From: Winogradskyella endarachnes
GTDB taxonomy: Bacteria > Bacteroidota > Bacteroidia > Flavobacteriales > Flavobacteriaceae
DNA length: 64,000 nucleotides
Direction of reading: 5' to 3'
NCBI RefSeq assembly: GCF_009741275.1
Contig: NZ_WOWS01000005.1
Coordinates: 62,001 to 126,000, forward strand
Positions 8,683 through 17,429 of the stretch are shown one piece after another. Numbering within the stretch: position 1 is the stretch's first letter; the number at the start of each line of letters is the position of its first letter. Made by a program: the position numbers and the translations under genes. Below the pieces are notes generated by a model. That model was given only the letters and a program-made list of their open reading frames with translations, ran no database searches and was not told the origin of the DNA.

Positions 8683-11532
8683 ATGTCAGACCAAAAACGT
8701 CTCTTTCTCGTTGATGCCTACGCACTTATTTTCCGTGGCTACTATGCTTTTATAAAAAATCCAAGAATAAACTCTAAAGGCGAAGACACCTCAGCCATTA
8801 TGGGTTTTATGAACTCGCTTTTAGATGTTATAAAACGTGAGCGACCAGACCATTTAGCCGTTTGTTTTGATAAAGGCGGTAGCGCAGACCGCGTAGAACT
8901 ATTTGAAGCCTACAAAGCCAATAGAGATGAAACGCCAGAAGGTATTAAAACTGCTGTACCTTACATTTATGAGATTCTTAAAGCCATGCACATCCCAATC
9001 ATGGTAAAAGAGGGTTTTGAAGCCGATGATGTAATAGGAACTTTGGCAAAAAAAGCCGAAAAAGAAGGTTACCAAACCTTTATGGTTACACCAGATAAGG
9101 ATTTTGCACAGCTGGTATCTGAAAACATTTTTATGTACAGACCTGTTTTTGGTGGTGGTTACGAGACTTGGGGAATACCAGAAGTTCAGAAAAAATTTGA
9201 AGTTACAGACCCTTTACAAGTCATAGACTATTTAGGCATGATGGGAGACGCTTCAGATAATATTCCTGGCTTACCAGGTGTTGGCGATAAAACAGCCAAG
9301 AAATTTTTAGCGGCTTATGGTAGTATGGAAAATCTTTTTGCCAATACGCATGAGCTAAAAGGTAAAATGAAAGAGAAAATAGAAGCCAACCAAGAACTCG
9401 GTTTACTCTCTAAAAAACTAGCCACTATTATGCTAGATGTTCCTGTAGAATTTAATGAAAAAGATTTTGAAATGTCTGAACCAGATATTCCTAAGGTTAC
9501 TGCCATTTTTCAAGAGTTAGAATTTAGACGCTTAATCGATAACTTTAATAAGACCTTTTCTGCTGAAGCTCGAGAAACAGCAACAGCAATGCAAACATCA
9601 AACAAAGCAGAAGCACCAAAAACCACACCTAAAGACATAAAATCCGCAGGCGAAGGTCAATTCTCATTGTTTGGTGGCTCAGAACCTTCTGCTACTGAAA
9701 CAGCCTCAGAACATACACGCCAAACAGCAGCAACCTATTCACACTTCTACCAAAGTGTAGCACCTGGTATGGCAACCAAATTATTTGTAAAAAACTTAAT
9801 GAATCAAACCTCTGTTTGTTTTGATACTGAAACTACAGGATTAAATCCGTTAACTGCAGAATTGGTTGGTATCGCTTTTTCTTGGGAAGTTGGCAAAGGG
9901 TTTTATATACCTTTTCCTGAAGATAAAGCCGAAGCACAAGCGCTTATTGAAGTCTTAAGACCATTCTTTGAAGATGAAAACATTCAAAAAATTGGTCAGA
10001 ATTTAAAATACGATATTAAAGTCTTAGCCAAATACAATATTAGCGTTAAAGGCAAATTATTCGATACCATGTTAGCGCATTATTTGATAAATCCAGATAT
10101 GCGACATAATATGGATATTCTAGCTGAAACGTATCTCAACTACACGCCAATTTCTATCACAGAACTCATTGGTAAAAAGGGCAAGAATCAATTGTCTATG
10201 CGAGAGATTCCCTTAGAAAAGCAAACCGAATATGCGGTTGAAGATGCAGACATCACTCTTCAGCTTAAGGAACATTTTGAAAAAGAATTAGGCGAAGCCA
10301 ACACTCAAAAATTATTTGATGAAATTGAAATTCCTCTAGTACGTGTACTTGCTGCAATGGAATTAGAAGGTATTAATCTCGATGTGCCTTTCTTAAACGC
10401 ATTGGCCGACGATTTAAATAAAGATATTGAAACCTTAGTCACTAAAATTTATGATGTGGCTGGCGAAGAATTTAATATTGCGTCGCCAAAACAATTAGGT
10501 ATCATTTTATTTGAAAAACTAAAACTGGTAGATAAGCCTAAAAAGACTAAAACCGGACAATATAAAACTGGCGAAGATATCTTATCGGCTTTAGCCAAAG
10601 AGCATGAGATTGTTAGAGACATTTTAGAATATCGTGGACTTGCCAAACTAAAAAGTACGTATGTAGATGCCTTACCATTACAAGTGGAAGAAGCTACTGG
10701 CAGAGTGCATACCGATTATATGCAAACGGTTGCAGCAACAGGTCGTTTAAGTAGTAATAATCCTAACTTACAGAATATTCCAATACGTACAGAACGTGGT
10801 CGCCAAGTGAGAAAAGCCTTTATACCAAGAAACGAAGATTATACCTTGCTCGCTGCCGATTACTCACAAATAGAATTACGAATTATTGCAGCACTTAGTG
10901 AAGAAGAAACCATGATTGAAGCTTTTAAGAATGGCGAAGATATTCACGCCTCAACCGCTTCAAAAGTATTTAATGTTCCAATTGAAGCCGTGACTAGAGA
11001 ACAGCGTAGCAATGCCAAAACCGTAAACTTTGGGATTATTTATGGTGTATCTGCCTTTGGCCTAAGCAACCAAACCGATTTATCTCGAGGCGAAGCTAAA
11101 GAACTCATTGACACGTATTACGAAACCTATCCAAAACTAAAAGCTTATATCAGTAAGCAAGTCGATTTTGCAAGAGATAATGGTTACGTCTCTACCATTT
11201 TGGGTCGTCGTCGTTATTTAAAAGATATTAATTCTCGTAATGCTTTAGTGCGAGGCGCAGCAGAACGCAATGCCGTAAATGCACCAATACAAGGAAGTGC
11301 AGCTGATATTATTAAAATTGCCATGATTAATATTTTTAATAAGCTAGACGCTGGCAATTATAAATCTAAAATGCTCTTACAAGTGCATGATGAATTGGTA
11401 TTTGACATTTATAAACCAGAACTAGAAGAATTAACCACATTGATTAAAACCGAAATGGAAAACGCCTTTAAAATGGAAGTTCCGTTAGATGTGGAGGTTG
11501 ATACTGGTTTGAATTGGTTGGAGGCGCATTAG
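8683..11532 (+). CDS. polA: DNA polymerase I
   Basis: At 949 residues this is a full-length three-domain Pol I. Residues 1 to about 295 are the 5'-3' exonuclease/flap domain (LFLVDAYALIFRGYYA, then DKDFAQLV and the GDASDNIPGLPGVGDKTA helix-hairpin-helix). A Ser/Ala/Thr-rich linker of about 60 residues follows. The 3'-5' proofreading exonuclease is intact, with D381 and E383 in FDTETTG and the YAVEDADITLQL motif. The polymerase domain has motif A at D726 (DYSQIELR), motif B in RSNAKTVNFGIIYG and motif C at D903 (VHDELVF). It fills gaps in DNA repair and removes Okazaki primers. The accessory DNA methyltransferase island begins 192 bases downstream. Confidence 0.98.
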   Translation: MSDQKRLFLVDAYALIFRGYYAFIKNPRINSKGEDTSAIMGFMNSLLDVIKRERPDHLAVCFDKGGSADRVELFEAYKANRDETPEGIKTAVPYIYEILKAMHIPIMVKEGFEADDVIGTLAKKAEKEGYQTFMVTPDKDFAQLVSENIFMYRPVFGGGYETWGIPEVQKKFEVTDPLQVIDYLGMMGDASDNIPGLPGVGDKTAKKFLAAYGSMENLFANTHELKGKMKEKIEANQELGLLSKKLATIMLDVPVEFNEKDFEMSEPDIPKVTAIFQELEFRRLIDNFNKTFSAEARETATAMQTSNKAEAPKTTPKDIKSAGEGQFSLFGGSEPSATETASEHTRQTAATYSHFYQSVAPGMATKLFVKNLMNQTSVCFDTETTGLNPLTAELVGIAFSWEVGKGFYIPFPEDKAEAQALIEVLRPFFEDENIQKIGQNLKYDIKVLAKYNISVKGKLFDTMLAHYLINPDMRHNMDILAETYLNYTPISITELIGKKGKNQLSMREIPLEKQTEYAVEDADITLQLKEHFEKELGEANTQKLFDEIEIPLVRVLAAMELEGINLDVPFLNALADDLNKDIETLVTKIYDVAGEEFNIASPKQLGIILFEKLKLVDKPKKTKTGQYKTGEDILSALAKEHEIVRDILEYRGLAKLKSTYVDALPLQVEEATGRVHTDYMQTVAATGRLSSNNPNLQNIPIRTERGRQVRKAFIPRNEDYTLLAADYSQIELRIIAALSEEETMIEAFKNGEDIHASTASKVFNVPIEAVTREQRSNAKTVNFGIIYGVSAFGLSNQTDLSRGEAKELIDTYYETYPKLKAYISKQVDFARDNGYVSTILGRRRYLKDINSRNALVRGAAERNAVNAPIQGSAADIIKIAMINIFNKLDAGNYKSKMLLQVHDELVFDIYKPELEELTTLIKTEMENAFKMEVPLDVEVDTGLNWLEAH

Positions 11533-11724
11533 ATTTATAACTTAAATCTTAAGCATTACATTTAAATCACTTAAATATAATTGATTATTATTGTGATATT
11601 TTTTAAATTGTATGTTTTATTCTTTTTGTTATAAATTTCACTCATTGAAACAATATTTATACTAAGATTTTAACTATATATTTTAGTAAATAAGGATAAA
11701 ATAATAAAGCTTGAATATTAATAT

Positions 11725-12780
11725 ATGGGAAGTCTAAAAGCTGTAGATTTTTTTTGCGGAGGTGGTGGTATGAGCTATGGAATGCAAAAATCTGGAATTA
11801 AAGTTTTAGCTGGCATTGATTATGAAGAAAACTGTAGAGAGACTTACAATGCAAACATTGGTAAGGACAAATTTATAAAAGCTGATGTTTTTGAATTAGA
11901 AGAAAAAGAACTAGAGAAAACTCTTAATTTACAACGTAATGATGATAATCTTTTACTTATAGGCTGTAGTCCCTGTCAATTTTGGAGTATTATAAATACT
12001 GACAAAAACAAATCTCAAAAATCTAAAAACTTATTAGTTGAATTTGAAAGGTTTGTAAAATATTTTAACCCTGGTTATGTTGTAGTTGAAAACGTTCCTG
12101 GTGTACTTCGTAAAAAAGGCGAAAGTGGTTTAGAAGCATTTATAAATTGGCTCGAATCAAATAAATATACTGTTCATTTTAAAGTTCATAATACTGCTGA
12201 ATACGGAGTTCCTCAAAGTAGAAAAAGATTTACATTGATTGCAAATAGAATTTCTGAAGTAGAGTTATCTCCTATTAAGTCAAAGAAAAAAATTGTAGTA
12301 AAGGATGTACTTGGTGTTAAAAATGGCTTTAAAGAAATAAAAGCTGGCCACAAAGATAAAAGTAAACTTATGCATTCTTCACCTGGAATAAGTGACTTAA
12401 CTTTACGTAGATTAAAAAAAGTAAAAAAAGATGGAGGTACAAGGGAAGGTTTTGCAAACGACCCTGAATTACAATTAGACTGTTTTAAAGGTAGAGACAA
12501 CTCTTTTAAAGATACTTTCGGACGTCTTTGGTGGGACAGACCAGCACCAACAATAACAACTAAATTTTTTAGTGTCTCAAATGGACGTTTTGTTCATCCA
12601 GAAGAAAACAGAGCTTTATCTATACGTGAAGGAGCAGTTCTTCAATCTTTTCCCAAATCTTACAAGTTTTTTGGAACAAGCCACGCTGCTATAGCTAGAT
12701 TAATTGGAAACGCTGTTCCACCAGAATATGCCAAAAGAATAGGAAAAGCAATAATTAAAAATCACAAAAATGCAGTTTAG
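11725..12780 (+). CDS. DNA (cytosine-5-)-methyltransferase
   Basis: This 351-residue protein is a complete Dcm-type C5-methyltransferase. Motif I is the SAM-binding FFCGGGGMSYGM near the N-terminus. Motif IV carries the catalytic cysteine C84 in GCSPCQFWS, slightly different from the usual GPPCQ-x-FS. Motif VI is VVENVPG (E122-N123) and motif VIII is VPQSRKRF. A target-recognition region of about 120 residues follows, then motif IX (RALSIREGAVLQSFP) and motif X (IGNAVPP). The recognition sequence cannot be predicted. It is the first gene of a three-gene unit; its end overlaps the next gene by 11 bases, suggesting translational coupling. No restriction endonuclease is recognised nearby. The 192 bases upstream are very AT-rich and probably hold the promoter. 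Confidence 0.95.
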   Translation: MGSLKAVDFFCGGGGMSYGMQKSGIKVLAGIDYEENCRETYNANIGKDKFIKADVFELEEKELEKTLNLQRNDDNLLLIGCSPCQFWSIINTDKNKSQKSKNLLVEFERFVKYFNPGYVVVENVPGVLRKKGESGLEAFINWLESNKYTVHFKVHNTAEYGVPQSRKRFTLIANRISEVELSPIKSKKKIVVKDVLGVKNGFKEIKAGHKDKSKLMHSSPGISDLTLRRLKKVKKDGGTREGFANDPELQLDCFKGRDNSFKDTFGRLWWDRPAPTITTKFFSVSNGRFVHPEENRALSIREGAVLQSFPKSYKFFGTSHAAIARLIGNAVPPEYAKRIGKAIIKNHKNAV

Positions 12781-15667
12781 AACCAAAGCAAGAGCAGTAG
12801 ATTTATTGGGGAAAGGACAAATTGCAGATTTACCAACAGCTATTACGGAATTATGGAAAAATGGTTATGATGCTTATGCCGATAATCTAACTGCTGAAAT
12901 ATATTTAGACACATACAAGGATGTTAATTCTCCGTTGTTTATTATGACAGATGATGGAAAAGGAATGTCTAGAAATGATATTTTGGAAAAATGGTTAGTA
13001 CTTGGTACTGATTCTAAAAGTAGAGCTACACTTGAAGAAAAAGAAAGTGAAGAAACACTCTGGAAAAAACCAAGAATCAAAGCTGGCGAAAAAGGTATAG
13101 GTAGATTGTCTGTAGCATTTCTTGGCAACCCAATGTTGATGCTTACCAAAAAGCAGGGTCATCCTTTACAAGCCTTATTTTTTGATTGGAGATTACTAGA
13201 AAACTATAATTTATTTTTAGATGATGTAAATATACCAGTTGAAGATATTGACAGTTTTGATGATTTTCATTTTAAACTTGAAAAACTAAAAAATGATTTT
13301 CTTTTAAATTTTGATAAAGAAAATGATATTGATGGCAATTATATTTGGGAAGAAAAACAATTAGGATTAAGAAGAGATATTGAAGATTCAGTTATTAAGT
13401 CAAAAATTCCAGATTTTTTATCAAAAAAACTTCTTAATGATTTATTGGATATTGAAAATGGTCATGGAACAAAATTTATCATTTTTGAACCTTTAGATCA
13501 AATAATAGAGATAACAAAAAATGATGATGATGGATTAGATGACAGACAGTTTGTTGCATCTAGTCTTGCAGGATTTACCAACGATTTTGTAGAAAACAAT
13601 AAAATTGTTAATACAGAAATACCTGTATTTAAAGATGTTAATATTGAATATGATTTTTTAAACGTATTCGGACAATTTTTTAACTCTGAAGATTTTAATT
13701 ATGCTGATGTTGTGATTGATGGAGTTTTTAATGGACAAGGTTCTTTCAACGGGACACTAAAACTATATGATGAAGTTATAAATTATTCTTATACAAATCC
13801 CAGGAAAAAAGATAAAAGAAGTTTTTATGGTAGTTTCCCCATCAAGGTAGGAGTTTCTCAAGGTAAAGAAAGTGAGTCTAAACTTGAATCTAATGCTTGG
13901 AAAAGAATTAGTGATAAAGTTAAAGCAAACGGGGGATTATATATTTACAGAGATAATTTCAGAGTTTTACCTTATGGTAGGACAGATTTTGATTTTTTAG
14001 GTTTTGAAAAAAGGAGAGCATTAAGAGCAAGTTCTTATTTTTCACATAGAAGAATGTTTGGATATATTGAACTTTCAAGAAAAAGAAATGATAAATTAAT
14101 TGATAAATCAAGTAGGGAAGGTTTAATAAATAATTCAGCTTATAGGACTTTTAAAAATGATTTAGAATCATTTTTCAAGGAATTGGCACAAGAATATTTA
14201 GGTACAGATGCTAGAGAATCTATTTTCTTAGATAAAAAAGAAAAGATAAAAGAAGAAAGTGAAGCTATAAAAAAAGACAATAAACGAGCTACTGAAGAGA
14301 AAAAAGCATTTACAAAATCTTTAAGAGAATATCCAGAGAAATTTGAAAAATATAAAACGGAATATCAATCTATTTTAGAACAATTAGAGGAAAAGACCAA
14401 TGCCTCGGATGTGTTGTATGCTGATATTGAAAATTTATTGGACAGATTACACACATTAGATATTGAGTTTAAAACCTTAATACCTAAAGTTCCTAAAAGA
14501 TACAAACCAACAGATACTCAGTTAGACCGATTAGATAAATACGAAGATAAGTTGTTAGGTTTTAACGAAACTATAAAAAAAGATAGTGAGCAATTAATGA
14601 TTAGAGTTCAAGAAAAGCTCGAAGTCAAAGAATTGAAAGTAGAGTTTACCAAGAATTATCAAAAATACAATGGTACGCTTGAAAAAATTATTACAGAAAA
14701 TAGAATTCAATTAAAAACCCAATATGACAGTTTGTTGAAGGATTTTTCTTTTCGCTCAAGAAGAATTATTGATGAATTAAATTTTGAAAAAGATAAGATA
14801 GTGAACTCAATAGATTCTAAAGAAAGTGTGCTAATTGAATCAGAAAAATTAGCGTCAAAATTTGAATTTTTAAGAGATCAGATAAATAAAGAATTATCAC
14901 CGTTAGTTGAGCACTTAAGTAAATTAAGTTTTGATATTGATGAAGAATTAGTTCAAGGAGCCTATAAAGCCGAATACGAAACTATCAAGTACAAGTGGGA
15001 ACAGACTAGAGAAACAGCTCAATTAGGTGTTGCTGTTGAAATTATAGACCACGAGTTCAACCAATTATATGCTAAAATAAATAGTTCTATTGACAAGTTA
15101 AGTGAGGTTAACCTTTTTACAGATGTAGAACAATTCAACTTTTTGAAGCAAAATTTCAAGCAATTAGAAGATAAATATGATTTACTATCACCATTATATA
15201 GAATATCTGGAGTTGTGCCTAAGAATGTTTCTGGCTTAGATATCTCTAAATATTTATTAAAATTCTTTGATAGAAGAATTGAAGACTATAATATAAACTT
15301 CCATTCTACCGAAGAATTCAACAACTACTCTTTAACTATAAAAGAGCCAATTATTCATACGGTATTTATCAATATAATCAACAACGCAATTTATTGGATG
15401 CGAAATAAAGAGCATCGTGAAGTTTTATTAGATTATAAAAGTGACACAAATGAAATAATTATTTGTAATTCTGGGTTAAAAATTGAAAATCATCGAATTG
15501 AAAAAATATTTGAAATGTTTTATTCTAACAGACCAAACGGCAGAGGAATAGGTTTATATCTTTCTAAACAAAGTCTAAATGAAAGTAATTTAGATATATA
15601 TGCTACTAACGATAAAGAATACAATGTGCTAAATGGTGCTTGTTTTGTTATAAAACCTTTAAATTAA
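12770..15667 (+). CDS. Dual GHKL protein: N-terminal MORC/Hsp90-like ATPase plus C-terminal histidine-kinase core
   Basis: The protein has 965 residues. The N-terminal GHKL ATPase shows E27 and N31 in ITELWKNGYDAY, the DDGKGM motif (D61-D62) and the lid GEKGIGRLS (106-114), as in prokaryotic MORC/paraMORC and Hsp90-type ATPases. Residues of about 490-750 are Lys/Glu-rich and predicted coiled coil. The C-terminal 230 residues read as a histidine kinase: an H-box-like EIIDHEFNQL with H761, an N box NIINNA (868-873), a degenerate G1 (CNSG) and a G2 box GRGIGLYLSK starting at G924. The start is set by the 11-base overlap with the methyltransferase gene and by the family-typical opening. The receiver-like gene starts 2 bases after its stop codon. 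It probably senses something through the ATPase part and signals by phosphotransfer (inference). No nuclease motif was seen. Confidence 0.88.
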   Translation: MQFRTKARAVDLLGKGQIADLPTAITELWKNGYDAYADNLTAEIYLDTYKDVNSPLFIMTDDGKGMSRNDILEKWLVLGTDSKSRATLEEKESEETLWKKPRIKAGEKGIGRLSVAFLGNPMLMLTKKQGHPLQALFFDWRLLENYNLFLDDVNIPVEDIDSFDDFHFKLEKLKNDFLLNFDKENDIDGNYIWEEKQLGLRRDIEDSVIKSKIPDFLSKKLLNDLLDIENGHGTKFIIFEPLDQIIEITKNDDDGLDDRQFVASSLAGFTNDFVENNKIVNTEIPVFKDVNIEYDFLNVFGQFFNSEDFNYADVVIDGVFNGQGSFNGTLKLYDEVINYSYTNPRKKDKRSFYGSFPIKVGVSQGKESESKLESNAWKRISDKVKANGGLYIYRDNFRVLPYGRTDFDFLGFEKRRALRASSYFSHRRMFGYIELSRKRNDKLIDKSSREGLINNSAYRTFKNDLESFFKELAQEYLGTDARESIFLDKKEKIKEESEAIKKDNKRATEEKKAFTKSLREYPEKFEKYKTEYQSILEQLEEKTNASDVLYADIENLLDRLHTLDIEFKTLIPKVPKRYKPTDTQLDRLDKYEDKLLGFNETIKKDSEQLMIRVQEKLEVKELKVEFTKNYQKYNGTLEKIITENRIQLKTQYDSLLKDFSFRSRRIIDELNFEKDKIVNSIDSKESVLIESEKLASKFEFLRDQINKELSPLVEHLSKLSFDIDEELVQGAYKAEYETIKYKWEQTRETAQLGVAVEIIDHEFNQLYAKINSSIDKLSEVNLFTDVEQFNFLKQNFKQLEDKYDLLSPLYRISGVVPKNVSGLDISKYLLKFFDRRIEDYNINFHSTEEFNNYSLTIKEPIIHTVFINIINNAIYWMRNKEHREVLLDYKSDTNEIIICNSGLKIENHRIEKIFEMFYSNRPNGRGIGLYLSKQSLNESNLDIYATNDKEYNVLNGACFVIKPLN

Positions 15668-15669
15668 TT

Positions 15670-17268
15670 ATGAGTTATCAACGACAAGCCATAGGCATAA
15701 TTAAAGAATCGATAAAATCAGCAGTATTTATTGATGAAAATGCTAGAGGTTTTTTTCAAAATCAAGATGAATTAAAAGGAGAACGGGAAGAAGAAATTTC
15801 TATAGAATTATTTAATAACTTCAAAGAAAATGGGATTTCGTTAGCTATTCATCAATACAAAATTGACGACGAGAAAAATGAGAATTTAAAAAACTATTTA
15901 TTTGAAGATAGAGATTTAGTATTATTAGATTGGAATTTAGATGGAAATGATTCTGGTCAAGATATTTCGTTACAATTATTGTCCGATATTATTAAGAGAC
16001 CACATATTCATTTTTGTACTATTTATACTTCTGAATCAGGTAGTAAGATTGATAATGTTTTTATGAATATTCTGTCATATTTTTCTGGTGAAAATAAGCA
16101 GTTCTATGATGAGTTATATGAAGACTTAGAAGATGAAGAAGAAATTATTGCGCTTAAAGATGCATTAAATTATATAAATGTTAATCGAGATAGTGTTGAT
16201 TGTGGTAAAAAAATAGGAGCTTTATTTCAATCAAATAGAACTGAAATTAAAAAAATTCAGGAAATAACTAAATTGTCAAATAAAAAATGTGCCATAATAA
16301 AAGCTTCTAATGCTTTAAATCGGACTCTAGCACCAATCGAATCTCATAGTTGTCCTTCTGTAGTGAATTTTGTAAATAAAACACTGGTGATTGATAATAC
16401 AATTATTTCAATTTTAAACAAAGATGAAAATTCTCCAGCAGATTTAATTAATAATATATCAAATCAGATTATACAAGGAAAAACTAGTTTTACTCAATTA
16501 CTAGGTTTAGAAATGCAATCGATATTTTCTAAGAGCGGAGCTTTTATTGATGAAAATATACTTGATTTTGGTAAAGATGCTATAATTTTTCATAGAGAAA
16601 AATATAGAATGGATGGTCATTTACATTATTTTCCTGAATTTATTAAGGAAATAATGCTTGAAAAAGCAAAACTAAATATAAGGAATAAATCTATATCTCT
16701 TTTAGACAACATCTTTCTTGATAATCAAAATGAAGGAAAAACACCTAGTGATAAGGAACTGATAGCTATGAATGTTTTTTATAACTCCACTAAATTAAAA
16801 AATGATAACAAATTAAACTTTGGAGATGTTTTCAGAAAAAAAGACTCGAAAGACTATTTTATTTGTGTAACAGCTTTATGTGATTGTTTAAGACCAGAAA
16901 AAATAGAAAATAAATTCTTTTTTGCAAAAGGAGAGCCTATCAAAAAAGAAAATGCGCTCCAACTAGGAGATACAGCTTTTGTAAGCTATTTATCAGATAA
17001 GCAAATAGTAAAATGGACAGATGTAATTCCATCAGCCGATAACTTACATAAGTATAGTCCTGTGTACATTAAACCTTTACAATACACGATTCTTAACACG
17101 GAGTTTGAAGATAATTATATTACATTCAAAAGCATAAATTCAGTTGGAGAGATAGACACCTTTAGAGGAGAATACGTTACAACTATAAAATCTAATTACA
17201 CACAGCGAATTGCTAATCATGCTTTTAACCATCCTATTCGAGTTGGTGTCGATTTCGTCAAAAAATAG
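15670..17268 (+). CDS. Receiver-like protein with a large unknown C-terminal region
   Basis: The start chosen is the ATG at 15670 (532 residues), 2 bases after the previous stop codon. An in-frame ATG 30 bases upstream lies inside the neighbouring gene. Residues 1 to about 135 look like a divergent response-regulator receiver: an acidic D22-E23 after a first strand (SAVFIDEN), the candidate phospho-acceptor D87 in LVLLDWNLDG, and a hydrophobic strand ending in TIYTSES that fits the conserved Thr/Ser position. The expected lysine of strand 5 was not placed with confidence. The remaining 400 residues match no family I recognise; there is no HTH motif, so it is not an ordinary transcriptional regulator. 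Its position directly after a histidine-kinase-like gene supports a phosphorelay partner. The effector function is unknown. Confidence 0.75.
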   Translation: MSYQRQAIGIIKESIKSAVFIDENARGFFQNQDELKGEREEEISIELFNNFKENGISLAIHQYKIDDEKNENLKNYLFEDRDLVLLDWNLDGNDSGQDISLQLLSDIIKRPHIHFCTIYTSESGSKIDNVFMNILSYFSGENKQFYDELYEDLEDEEEIIALKDALNYINVNRDSVDCGKKIGALFQSNRTEIKKIQEITKLSNKKCAIIKASNALNRTLAPIESHSCPSVVNFVNKTLVIDNTIISILNKDENSPADLINNISNQIIQGKTSFTQLLGLEMQSIFSKSGAFIDENILDFGKDAIIFHREKYRMDGHLHYFPEFIKEIMLEKAKLNIRNKSISLLDNIFLDNQNEGKTPSDKELIAMNVFYNSTKLKNDNKLNFGDVFRKKDSKDYFICVTALCDCLRPEKIENKFFFAKGEPIKKENALQLGDTAFVSYLSDKQIVKWTDVIPSADNLHKYSPVYIKPLQYTILNTEFEDNYITFKSINSVGEIDTFRGEYVTTIKSNYTQRIANHAFNHPIRVGVDFVKK

Positions 17269-17429
17269 TTCTATTACCACTCAATTCTATATAAACATTA
17301 ATTTAAGATTAAAACAACTCAAATCAAGCCAAGTTTATTAACAGAATTACGCTATGTTATATTAGAATTCGATGGTAAAAATAAACTAATTCGGACTTTT
17401 AATAGCATCAAATGACACTATCAGACAAT

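Noticed and set aside
12213-12500. Reverse-strand open frame inside the methyltransferase gene
   Set aside because: It is a shadow of the conserved methyltransferase frame, with no promoter or family match.
15640-15669. Earlier in-frame ATG for the receiver-like gene
   Set aside because: It lies inside the end of the previous gene and encodes residues unlike the rest. The ATG at 15670 is 2 bases after the previous stop codon.
11725-17268. Identification of the island as a Mza, classical type II restriction-modification or BREX system
   Set aside because: There is a methyltransferase and a GHKL protein, but no Z1, AIPR, PD-(D/E)XK nuclease, helicase or BrxC/PglZ gene was recognised.
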